A program made the translations under genes and the position numbers. Positions 56,472-64,000 of a stretch of DNA of 64,000 nucleotides are shown piece after piece. A model generated the notes under the pieces. The model worked only from the letters and a program-made list of their open reading frames with translations, made no database searches and had not been told where the DNA came from. Source of the DNA: Arenibacter sp. F26102 (GTDB lineage: Bacteria > Bacteroidota > Bacteroidia > Flavobacteriales > Flavobacteriaceae); the NCBI RefSeq assembly GCF_023015865.1, contig NZ_JALKBC010000012.1:99108-163107 (forward strand), written 5' to 3'. The stretch's first letter is position 1. Each line of letters opens with the position of its first letter.

Positions 56472-58640
56472 ATGAAAGACTTTTTCAGCGCTTTTCTAGC
56501 ACTTTTCATTCCTATACTTCTCATAGGTCAAAACTCCTTGAAAGTAGATTATAAATATGCCCCCGATTGGTATGCAACGAGTATTTGTTTTCCTGATGAC
56601 ACACATAAAACTCTTGTTGGTCCATTGGGGCAATTACTGTACGATTACGGAAAAGGAGGGTTTTTTCGCGTTTCAAGTAAAACGGGGTTCAGCACGGTTA
56701 TACAGATTTTGCCTGATGAACAAATGAAGTTTGAAAGTCAAAAATTGTTTTCAGCAAAAGTGCCGATAGTTGAAAACCATGGTAATTTTGACCAACTTGA
56801 AATTAAGCAAGAGTTTTTTGCCTACAGTTCGAAAAACTTAAATGAATATGGAAAAAAGGACAATTGGGAAGCTCGAAAAACAGCACCTCGAGAAGATATT
56901 ATTCTTTCGCATATTACCAACAATTCATCCCAAACAAAATCTTTTGAGCCATTGGCTATTATCAATTCAAAACATTCGGTTTCGGTTGAAGGTAAAATTG
57001 CGACTATTACTGATAGCCTAAAAATAAAGAAGCGTCTCATCTTTAGTTCAGATGTAACAAACGTGCGTCAAAATCTAGGGGACGATAAAACTTTGATATT
57101 ACTTGAGCCAGTTGTTTTAGCGCCTGGTGAAACAAAGGTTATCGCTGCTATTTATGACAATGGTATAAAATCTACCTTAACCAAAAAATTGGTCGATAAC
57201 CCTGAAAGTACTATTGTAGAACTACTGAATGCTCGAACTCAAAGTATTTCGTATTGGGAGAACGAATCATCTGTTCCTTTCGGCCATATTACCATACCAG
57301 ATCAGCAGATTCAAGATCTCATTACATCGTCTTTGCGAAATATTTGGCAGGCTCGGGAAATATTCGAAGGAAAATATAGCTTTCAAGTAGGGCCAACCGT
57401 ATACCGTGGGCTTTGGATAGTTGACGGGGCCTTCATTCTTGAAGCGGCTACGATGGTGGACAAAGGTGCTGATGCTAGAGACGGTCTTGCTTACATGTTG
57501 TCTTTCCAGGAACCGAATGGAAAGTTTGGTAAAATGGAACCTAATTATTGGAAAGAGAACGGGATAGTGCTTTGGGCATGTGTTAGGCATGCCATGCTTA
57601 CTCAGGACAAGGAATGGTTGAAATCCATCTGGCCCAAGTTGAGCAAGACCGTCGATTTTATAAAAGAAATGCGGCAAATGTCTTATGAAAATGACCTTGA
57701 TCTGGATGACGGTTTAATACCTCCAGGACAAATAGACGGAGGATTATTAGGAGCCGACGATAAAGGTGAGTATACCAACACGTATTGGAACCTTATGGGC
57801 TTGAAGGCTATAATTGGAGCCGCAGATTGGATTGGAGAAAAAGCAGATGTCAAGGCATGGCAAAAGGAGTATGACGATTTTTATACCACATTTCTAAAGG
57901 CAGCGGAACGTGATATGGCGGTAGATACCTATGGAAACAAATACCTACCTGTAACTATGGATCCTAAATACCATTCATTGCCTCAAAGAGCCCAATGGGC
58001 TTTTTGCCAAGCTGTCTATCCCGGACAGTTATTTGATCAGGATGACCTTTTGGCTAAGGGAAATATGGACATGTTAAATACGACCCTGCAAGAAGGTATG
58101 GTTATGGGAACAGGATGGATTGTTGATGGCATTTGGAATTATTTTGCCAGTTTTTACGGTCATGCCAGTCTATGGATGGGTGATGCAGAAAGGGCAGTGC
58201 AATCTCTATATTCTTTTGCCAATCATGCATCACCGTTATTAACTTGGCGCGAGGAACATAATCCACGCGACCTACCTAGACACTTTGTGGGCGATATGCC
58301 ACATAATTGGGCAAGTGCCGAATTTATTAGGCTAGCCGTTCACCTATTGGCAATAGATCGAGGTAACGAGCTACATCTTTTCGAAGGCCTACCTAAAGAA
58401 TGGGTCAAAGCCGATATGGTAACTGCCCTAGATCAAATTTCCACACCGTTCGGAAAATTGACCTTTAGCCTCAAAGTAAATCAATCGGGAGATTCAGCCA
58501 TATTAAAGATTGATAAACTTTCCGATTCTTCCTGCGATAAAATTGTGGTGCATTTAGGCAGTTGGACCACAGAGAATAAATCGGAGGTAATAGAATTTGA
58601 TCCGTCAAAGTCACATGAGTTATATATTAAAATAAAATAG
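56472..58640 (+). CDS. Secreted six-hairpin (alpha/alpha)6 glycosidase
   Basis: 722 residues. Signal peptide ending L-I-G-Q (about 20). A beta-sandwich N-terminal region (to about 260) is followed by a helical toroid with Y-R-G-L-W-I-V-D-G-A-F, D-L-D-D-G-L-I-P-P-G, W-R-E-E-H-N-P-R-D and D-M-P-H-N-W-A-S-A-E-F, then a C-terminal sandwich. This layout is that of alpha-L-rhamnosidase-like and related six-hairpin enzymes. Candidate catalytic acids lie in V-D-G and R-E-E-H, but none can be confirmed. It follows the beta-helix gene by 64 bases. Confidence 0.75.
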   Translation: MKDFFSAFLALFIPILLIGQNSLKVDYKYAPDWYATSICFPDDTHKTLVGPLGQLLYDYGKGGFFRVSSKTGFSTVIQILPDEQMKFESQKLFSAKVPIVENHGNFDQLEIKQEFFAYSSKNLNEYGKKDNWEARKTAPREDIILSHITNNSSQTKSFEPLAIINSKHSVSVEGKIATITDSLKIKKRLIFSSDVTNVRQNLGDDKTLILLEPVVLAPGETKVIAAIYDNGIKSTLTKKLVDNPESTIVELLNARTQSISYWENESSVPFGHITIPDQQIQDLITSSLRNIWQAREIFEGKYSFQVGPTVYRGLWIVDGAFILEAATMVDKGADARDGLAYMLSFQEPNGKFGKMEPNYWKENGIVLWACVRHAMLTQDKEWLKSIWPKLSKTVDFIKEMRQMSYENDLDLDDGLIPPGQIDGGLLGADDKGEYTNTYWNLMGLKAIIGAADWIGEKADVKAWQKEYDDFYTTFLKAAERDMAVDTYGNKYLPVTMDPKYHSLPQRAQWAFCQAVYPGQLFDQDDLLAKGNMDMLNTTLQEGMVMGTGWIVDGIWNYFASFYGHASLWMGDAERAVQSLYSFANHASPLLTWREEHNPRDLPRHFVGDMPHNWASAEFIRLAVHLLAIDRGNELHLFEGLPKEWVKADMVTALDQISTPFGKLTFSLKVNQSGDSAILKIDKLSDSSCDKIVVHLGSWTTENKSEVIEFDPSKSHELYIKIK

Positions 58641-58717
58641 TTGCGAGCACTGAGTTTTTATTGGTTTCTGTTTTCTATTCAAAATTGTAAAACCTAATTA
58701 GTAATACATAATATAAA

Positions 58718-59896
58718 ATGAAAAATAAACTCTTTAGTCAATTACCGAACTGGTTAATTGGCGTATTGCTATTAGGCTTATTAAGCATTGGAATTTTCAT
58801 GGGTATAAAATCTAATGATAATCAACATATTAATATAAAGAATCAACAAACCATAAAGAGAGTCTCAATAGCCGATGCATCCATAGGTAATTCAAGGAAT
58901 GACCAATCAACTATGATTCGTTTAAACGATGGCAGGTTATTAGTCGCATATTCACATTTTGGTAGTACGTCTAAGGATCATGACAAAAGCGCTATATATT
59001 TTCAAACATCGGCTGATGATGGTGATACTTGGAGCACTAAAGAAGAACTTATAGCTACCATTTCACTTGGAACTTATATTCCGTCTTTATATAAAAAGGA
59101 GAATGGAAATGTGTTACTTATCTTTTCGGTGAAAGAATCCATTGAACCAAATACAACTTCCATTAGGCAAATAGAATTCTCACCAGACCTTACTTCTACT
59201 GTAGTAAAAGAACATGTATTAGTTTCAGGGGGCTATTTTCCCACAGGTTCGGATAGACTCTTTTATGACAAAGTTCGTGAAAAATTATTGATGCCCTATC
59301 AGGTTTTAATAGAGGGGCCAGGTTGGAGTGTCGGTAGTAAGTACCATACGCAAGTTCTTGTAAGTGGTGATGATGGAGATAGTTGGGAAGATAGCGGTAT
59401 TATTATTGAAGGATTTTTGGATGACAAAGGTCTGGGAGGTGCGATGGAACCTGGTATTTATAAAAACAAAGACAGGTTAACAGTGTATTCTAGAAATTTA
59501 ATCGGTAAAGTTGGCGCTTGTGATATTGTATGGGATGGCAAGGGTTACTCTAAAGATAAAGAGTATAAAATGAGATTAGAGGCTAAAAACGCAATGTCTT
59601 CTATCAAATATATAAAACTTATAAGAGGTTGGATTGCAACGTATACTAGATTACGTGAAACAGATACTCCTATTTCATATAATAGAGCTCAAATTGATGT
59701 CTCTTTTTCTAGCAATGGTCTAGATTGGAAAAAGGTTTTTACTGTTGATGATATAGAGCAAGTAGGGGGAGATATGATAAACGAACCCAATATTTTTATA
59801 GAGGATAATCGAGTTTTTATTACTTACTCTATTACCGGAAATGTCGAAGGTACATACGATTTAAAATTATTACAATTACCGTTAACCGTATTTTAA
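58718..59896 (+). CDS. Sialidase-fold (BNR) protein, paralog 2
   Basis: 392 residues, near full-length paralog of the 53185 gene product: same membrane anchor, R-N-D-Q-S-T-M-I-R-L-N-D-G-R-L, Asp boxes S-A-D-D-G-D-T-W and S-G-D-D-G-D-S-W, and identical ending L-P-L-T-V-F. Tandem copies around two other enzymes suggest a duplicated enzyme adapted to related linkages. As with paralog 1, sialic-acid specificity is not supported by a visible arginine triad. Confidence 0.8.
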   Translation: MKNKLFSQLPNWLIGVLLLGLLSIGIFMGIKSNDNQHINIKNQQTIKRVSIADASIGNSRNDQSTMIRLNDGRLLVAYSHFGSTSKDHDKSAIYFQTSADDGDTWSTKEELIATISLGTYIPSLYKKENGNVLLIFSVKESIEPNTTSIRQIEFSPDLTSTVVKEHVLVSGGYFPTGSDRLFYDKVREKLLMPYQVLIEGPGWSVGSKYHTQVLVSGDDGDSWEDSGIIIEGFLDDKGLGGAMEPGIYKNKDRLTVYSRNLIGKVGACDIVWDGKGYSKDKEYKMRLEAKNAMSSIKYIKLIRGWIATYTRLRETDTPISYNRAQIDVSFSSNGLDWKKVFTVDDIEQVGGDMINEPNIFIEDNRVFITYSITGNVEGTYDLKLLQLPLTVF

Positions 59897-59954
59897 ACAT
59901 GGAGAGTTTTTTTTGAATTAAAGGCAGGTGATTGAAATAAGAATGTCTCTAAAG

Positions 59955-60333
59955 TATGATTCTCTTTATGTAGCATTAGATTTTGAATACCAATTAATGG
60001 ATGTTAAGGATGAATGGTATAAAGGGTTAAAGGCTTTGCATTTCAGTGGGTCATTATATGATTACTGCTAGAGATGTGATTTTGAAGCCTGTAGGTGAAT
60101 TTAATAATAGAACAATAATGGTAGGAGGTAATCATGTCGAACACAGGTTGAATGGTGTCAAGGAAGTTGAGTTTGACTATAAATCTGTTCATTTGGATTC
60201 GCTATATCGGATTAGCAAGTATAAAGGCTATCCGGAATTTATTAAAAAAAGAAAAGATCATATTGTCATGCAAAAACACAATGATGATGCCTGGTTTCGA
60301 AATATAAAAATCAGAAAGTTAATTAGAATTTAA
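59955..60333 (+). pseudogene. DUF1080 (3-keto-glycoside hydrolase-like) gene, 5'-truncated and frameshifted
   Basis: The first part reads L-D-F-E-Y-Q-L-M-D-V-K-D and F-S-G-S-L-Y-D-Y before a stop. The next frame continues V-I-L-K-P-V-G-E-F-N-N-R-T-I, N-H-V-E-H-R-L-N-G-V-K and W-F-R-N-I-K-I-R-K-L to a stop at 60333: the order of blocks in a normal DUF1080 protein. The signal peptide and N-terminal strands are missing. The 95-codon open frame from 60046 is only the tail of this relic. Confidence 0.75.
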
Positions 60334-60412
60334 AGTCTTTTAAAACCAATTCAAACATGTTTCAAAACATAGATTGTAAGACAAGTAAACCTCAAAATGG
60401 ATAACCTTTAAA

Positions 60413-62113
60413 ATGAAAAACTTCAATATCAGTTCTAGGCAAGACCGCACCTATGATGCAATTGTAATCGGTTCCGGAATTAGCGGTGGTTGGGCGGCAA
60501 AAGAATTATGTGAGAAAGGTCTAAAGACTTTAGTTTTGGAACGTGGAAGAAATGTGGAGCATATAAAGGATTATCCAACAGCTAATACCCCTTCTTGGGA
60601 GTTTCCACATCGTGGTAATATTCCTTTTAAGACAAAGAAAGAAAATCCTATAGTTAGTCGTTGTTACGCCTTTTCCGAAGCAACCGAACATTTTTTTGTA
60701 AAGGATAAAGAACATCCATACCAGCAAGAAAAGCCTTTTGATTGGATACGAGGGTACCAAGTAGGTGGAAAATCACTAATGTGGGCAAGGCATACACAAC
60801 GTTGGAGTGACCTTGATTTTGAGGCAAATGCTAAAGAAGGCATAGGAATAGATTGGCCCATTAGATATAAAGAATTAGCCTCTTGGTACAGCTATGTAGA
60901 AAAGTTCGTAGGTATTAGTGGTAATAGAGATGGGCTAACCCAATTACCAGATGGTGAATTTTTGCCTCCCATGGAAATGAATTGTCTAGAAAAATATGCT
61001 AAAGAGGCATTGTATAAGAATTACAATGATCGACATTTAATTATTGCCAGAACCGCCAACCTTTCTGTTAAGCACCTGGGAAGAGGGCCATGCCAATATC
61101 GTAGTCTTTGCAAAAGAGGATGTCCGTTCGGAGGCTATTTTAGTAGCAATTCGGCTACATTACCAGCCGCCCTTAGTACGGGGAATATGATCTTGCGACC
61201 ATTCTCGGTAGCACATTCAATTATTTATGACGATGAAAAGGGAAGGGCTACTGGTGTTAGAGTTGTAGATACGAATTCTAAAGAAGTCATTGAATATTAT
61301 GCCAAAATAATCTTTGTAAATGGATCAACTTTAAATTCTACTTTACTACTGATGAATTCAAAATCTTCACGTTTCCCTGAAGGACTTGGGAACGATAGTG
61401 GGGAATTAGGCCACAATCTTATGGATCACAATTACAATGCTAAGGTACTTGGTGAATATGATGGTTTCAAAGATAAGTACTACAAGGGGAGAAGGCCAAC
61501 GTCTACCTACATACCAAGGTTTCGTAATTTTGGCACTGACGTTCAAAAGAACTTTAAGCGGGGCTATGCTTACGGTTGCGCTGGCTTCCGTTCAGGTGGT
61601 TCAGAAACAAGTAAATTAGAAATTGGGCTTCCTCTAAAAGAGGATTTAACCTCGTTAGGATCTTGGAAGATGGCTATGCATGGTATGGGGGAGTGTCTTC
61701 CATATCACGAAAATAAGGTGAACTTGAGTAAGGATAAAGTAGATGAATGGGGTGTACCGATTTTGAATATCGATGCGGAGTATAAGGCAAATGAAAGAGC
61801 CATGGAAAAGGATATGGTGCAAACGGCAATGGAAATGATGGATAGCGCTAATTTCAAAAATATCGTAAATCAAAAAGAAGAACGAAATTTTGGACTTAAC
61901 ATTCACGAAATGGGTACAGCCAGAATGGGAAAAGATAGTAAGACTTCAGTGCTTAATAAAAACAATCAGGTATGGGGTGCAGAAAACGTATTTGTTACAG
62001 ATGGTTCTTGTATGACATCTAGTGCCTGCCAAAATCCATCTTTAACTTATATGGCGCTAACTGCCAGAGCTGTAGATTTTGTAGTTAAAGAATTAAATAA
62101 ACGAAATATTTAA
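60413..62113 (+). CDS. GMC-type FAD dehydrogenase with 3Fe-4S cysteine motif
   Basis: 566 residues. FAD loop V-I-G-S-G-I-S-G-G near 18-26; C-terminal H-E-M-G-T-A-R-M-G and N-P-S-L-T-Y-M-A-L-T-A-R-A with the catalytic residues. C227-x5-C233-x3-C237 is the spacing that binds a 3Fe-4S cluster in bacterial FAD glucose dehydrogenase and related glucoside 3-dehydrogenases. The small-subunit gene follows after 3 bases. The complex probably oxidises glycosides in the periplasm and passes electrons to a cytochrome c not encoded here. The neighbouring decayed DUF1080 gene fits 3-keto-sugar chemistry. Confidence 0.9.
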   Translation: MKNFNISSRQDRTYDAIVIGSGISGGWAAKELCEKGLKTLVLERGRNVEHIKDYPTANTPSWEFPHRGNIPFKTKKENPIVSRCYAFSEATEHFFVKDKEHPYQQEKPFDWIRGYQVGGKSLMWARHTQRWSDLDFEANAKEGIGIDWPIRYKELASWYSYVEKFVGISGNRDGLTQLPDGEFLPPMEMNCLEKYAKEALYKNYNDRHLIIARTANLSVKHLGRGPCQYRSLCKRGCPFGGYFSSNSATLPAALSTGNMILRPFSVAHSIIYDDEKGRATGVRVVDTNSKEVIEYYAKIIFVNGSTLNSTLLLMNSKSSRFPEGLGNDSGELGHNLMDHNYNAKVLGEYDGFKDKYYKGRRPTSTYIPRFRNFGTDVQKNFKRGYAYGCAGFRSGGSETSKLEIGLPLKEDLTSLGSWKMAMHGMGECLPYHENKVNLSKDKVDEWGVPILNIDAEYKANERAMEKDMVQTAMEMMDSANFKNIVNQKEERNFGLNIHEMGTARMGKDSKTSVLNKNNQVWGAENVFVTDGSCMTSSACQNPSLTYMALTARAVDFVVKELNKRNI

Positions 62114-62116
62114 ATA

Positions 62117-62689
62117 ATGCAAAGAAAAGAGTTTCTAAGGGGAATAAGTGTTATCGGTGGAACTACATTAATTAGTCCTTTAGCCATTTTACAATCATGT
62201 AATTTTACACCTAAAATTAGAATACAGCTAACGCCTGCCGATATAGTGCTTTTAGATAGTATTGGTGAAACCATAATACCGACTACAACAGATAGCGAAG
62301 GGGCTAAAGCAGCAAAAATAGGAGAGTATATGGTGAGTATGGTAGATGATTGTTTTGAGCCTGAGATTAAAGAAATTTTTATAAATGGTCTGAATAGTTT
62401 GGACCAAATTTGTGCAAAAATCGATAATAAATCTTTTGTTGAATTTTCGAAAGAACAGCGTTTGGAACTTTTAAGAACGTTACAAGATGAAGCTATAGCT
62501 TACAACTTAGCTCAAGCAAGTAAAGTAAGGCCTTTGCCTCATTATTTTGATTTATTAAAAGAGTTGACAATTAACGGCTATTTTTCTTCTGAAATTGGTA
62601 TGACCCAAGCAAGGGAATATTTGCCCCTACCCGGAAGTTATGAATCCTGTATAGACATTAAACAAGGGCAGAAAGTTTCGGCGATGTAG
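62117..62689 (+). CDS. Gluconate 2-dehydrogenase subunit 3-like small subunit
   Basis: 190 residues. Tat-like start M-Q-R-K-E-F-L-R-G-I-S with L-Q-S-C28 as possible lipobox, then the helical subunit-3 domain (L-T-P-A-D-I-V-L-L-D-S-I-G-E-T-I-I-P-T, the family hallmark). It starts 3 bases after the GMC gene. In known enzymes this subunit carries the leader that exports the folded FAD subunit by the Tat route. Confidence 0.9.
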   Translation: MQRKEFLRGISVIGGTTLISPLAILQSCNFTPKIRIQLTPADIVLLDSIGETIIPTTTDSEGAKAAKIGEYMVSMVDDCFEPEIKEIFINGLNSLDQICAKIDNKSFVEFSKEQRLELLRTLQDEAIAYNLAQASKVRPLPHYFDLLKELTINGYFSSEIGMTQAREYLPLPGSYESCIDIKQGQKVSAM

Positions 62690-62706
62690 TTGGATGAATT
62701 TACTTT

Positions 62707-63032
62707 TTAATTAGATAGTATCCCATTAACTTTGGTTTCATTAAATTCAAGTATTAATTTTATATTATCTCCTACTTTGTCTGCAATTCTTTTCATTCCT
62801 AAATCATTCAGATGAGTTCCGTCAACTGTTCCTTCGTGATCGTAACCAATTAAACCATTACTTGATAAATAGAACAAATTATTAATACCGGCTTCTTTGG
62901 CTTTATCATAGGCGTTTTTTAATTCCTTATTTTGAGATTGAATATATTCTAAGCCACCAAATATTGTGTCATTCGTTTTTTGAAAATAGGAATATTCTCT
63001 TATGATGCTTTCTATTAACGTGAGTTCGACTT
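62707..63032 (-). pseudogene. SGNH/GDSL hydrolase, C-terminal fragment
   Basis: Minus-strand frame with no start, ending in a stop at 62707. It contains N-K-E-L-K-N-A-Y-D-K-A-K, G-Y-D-H-E-G-T-V-D-G-T-H-L-N-D-L-G-M-K-R: the Asp-x-x-His block of SGNH esterases. The 5' two thirds are lost where the sequence meets GAGTTCGACTTAAG at 63018, an apparent IS end. It may have been an acetylesterase of the polysaccharide locus. Confidence 0.7.
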
Positions 63033-63298
63033 AAGAAAAGGCATTCACGTATTGCAGAAAAAGTAGGTAATAGGTATATTTAGGCGCTATCAGTATCAGT
63101 GTAACTACTTGATTTTAAGGTGTATAATTTGTATTTTGGATAGAACAAACCCCCGAATATGAGTCTTCAGCTCTAAAAACGGGATATTATCTAAATATGT
63201 ATTACCAATATACGCAGATTTGACAATTTCCAGCATAGATTTTCTTTCACATCGCAAACACAGAGTTCGATCTTTTTCTGGATCGTTTTTTACAGGGT

Positions 63299-63523
63299 GA
63301 CCTAGGTAAGATAAATTCTGCCATACCAAGGGATAGCTTGGTGGACACCTTTGGTATGGTCGATCATAAAAAAGGGCCCGTTTCGATTTTCGGCCCTCAG
63401 GGCAAATTGGCATTGATGTTCCATAAACATTATGCTGTCTGCTCTGACAAACGTTTGATAGAGCAGCTCAACGGCAATATCGATTATCAATTCTTTTGTG
63501 GCATCCATTTGGACTTGCAATAA
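63299..63523 (+). pseudogene. IS1182/IS5-like transposase N-terminal fragment
   Basis: Reads D-L-G-K-I-N-S-A-I-P, G-K-L-A-L-M-F-H-K-H-Y, then L-I-E-Q-L-N-G-N-I-D-Y-Q-F-F-C-G-I-H-L before a stop: the DUF772-type N-terminal domain of IS1182-like transposases. The catalytic part is absent, replaced by an IS3 fragment in the opposite direction. Confidence 0.65.
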
Positions 63524-63546
63524 AAAAGTGGACAATGAGATAAGAG

Positions 63547-63797
63547 TCATGCAGCTACGTTATGATTATACAATTCTGTTTCAATTTCCTCTATTGTTTT
63601 ATATCCCTAATAAGAGTATATTCTTTTTCGGTTATACCAGGTTTCTATCTATTGGAAGACTGATAATTCCGCTTCTGATCTAAGTCGATATCTTTGGTTG
63701 TACACCCATTCCTCTTTTAGGCTTTTAAAGAAAGATTCGGCTACTGCGGTATCCCAACAATTACCTTTTCTGCACATGCTTTGTTTTCCCAATCCAA
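63547..63797 (-). pseudogene. IS3-family transposase (OrfB) C-terminal fragment
   Basis: Minus strand: M-C-R-K-G-N-C-W-D-T-A-V-A-E-S-F-F-K-S-L-K, then I-E-T-W-Y-N-R-K-R-I, G-Y-K-T-I-E-E-I-E. This is the last part of the IS3 DDE domain, including the catalytic Glu of A-E-S-F-F. Two stops interrupt it. Confidence 0.75.
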
Positions 63798-63830
63798 TAT
63801 AGCTTTTAAACCTGAGTTCGATCTAAGCTT

Positions 63831-64000
63831 TTAATAAAATAATGTCAATTGTGAGGTGTTTTCTGTTTCAAATTTGATTCCCGGTTTTTTTCTTGAAAGG
63901 AGTAGGCGATAAGGCTGGCCACCAAGTTGGTAATGAAGTTTCCAAAGCTTCGGTGGCGCGAATGTTCTGCCTGGCAGATATTCTTGAGCTGGTCGTTTAT
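63831..64000 (-). pseudogene. IS982-family transposase C-terminus, cut by the window edge
   Basis: Minus strand reads N-I-C-Q-A-E-H-S-R-H-R-S, F-I-T-N-L-V-A-S-L-I-A-Y-S-F-Q-E-K-K-P-G and stops at 63831, matching IS982 transposase ends. The frame stays open to the window edge, so this copy may be intact outside the window. GAGTTCGATCTAAG at 63813 looks like its terminal end. Confidence 0.65.

Noticed and set aside
60046..60333. Intact small gene of 95 codons
   Set aside because: Its sequence is the C-terminal end of DUF1080, and the preceding blocks of the same domain lie just upstream in another frame, so it is part of a pseudogene.
63105..63413. 102-codon minus-strand frame
   Set aside because: It runs across the junction of the IS1182-like fragment and unrelated DNA, so it is not a single coding unit.

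Overview
The window reads as chromosome of a marine member of the Flavobacteriaceae (Bacteroidota). The basis is SusC/SusD pairs with an ECF sigma/FecR cassette, secreted sulfatase and glycosidases with lipoprotein or Tat-like leaders, AT-rich intergenic DNA and few Shine-Dalgarno sequences. No intact rRNA or tRNA, CRISPR array or complete insertion sequence was seen. Genus cannot be fixed from sequence reading alone.

Region 1 (1-10.3 kb, all minus strand) is a defence-type accessory island. It holds a DUF2130 protein cut by the window edge, a 1460-residue SF1 helicase with a Vsr/MTES_1575-like nuclease domain and a GreA/GreB C-terminal domain at its end, a DUF4236 protein, and a complete Hachiman operon (hamA-hamB). 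Short inverted repeats of one family lie between the genes, and one encodes the last residues of HamB.

Region 2 (10.6-23.2 kb) is sugar catabolism. A minus-strand block carries an FAD oxidoreductase with a partner protein that has an FMN-attachment-like motif, plus a sulfatase and a SnoaL-like lipoprotein. A plus-strand block carries a Gfo/Idh/MocA oxidoreductase, a DUF1080 3-keto-glycoside hydrolase-like protein, a NupG-type transporter, an amidohydrolase and a GH39-like glycosidase. Relics of a susD gene and of a second Gfo/Idh gene remain.

Region 3 (23.2-38.6 kb) is mixed. It starts with a 159-bp tandem repeat, followed by housekeeping and accessory genes: a DHFR-like reductase, SBF transporter, methyltransferase, HEAT protein, esterase (possibly frameshifted), a response regulator/histidine kinase pair with a repetitive coiled coil, an NmrA-like SDR, cytochrome c, a GNAT-YoaP protein and a DUF2953-GerW pair. 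A roughly 138-bp intergenic element occurs three times (10.3, 21.5 and 30.4 kb).

Region 4 (38.7-45.6 kb) lies between two roughly 100-bp direct repeats that look like the 3' half of a tRNA-Met gene plus its terminator, as left by island integration. Inside are decayed genes (IS256 transposase, a membrane protein, an AraC regulator, a FISUMP-type protein), a small lipoprotein and an intact iron-uptake pair (TonB-dependent receptor and PepSY protein).

Region 5 (46-62.7 kb, all plus) is a polysaccharide utilization locus: ECF sigma, FecR, STN-containing SusC, SusD, two paralogous sialidase-fold proteins around a GH141-like beta-helix protein and a six-hairpin glycosidase, a decayed DUF1080 gene, and a GMC dehydrogenase with a 3Fe-4S cysteine motif and its small subunit. 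The expected logic is outer-membrane glycan uptake that switches on the sigma factor, breakdown in the cell envelope, and oxidation of released glycosides. The right edge (62.7-64 kb) is a pile of broken transposases (IS1182-like, IS3, IS982) that has truncated an SGNH hydrolase gene.
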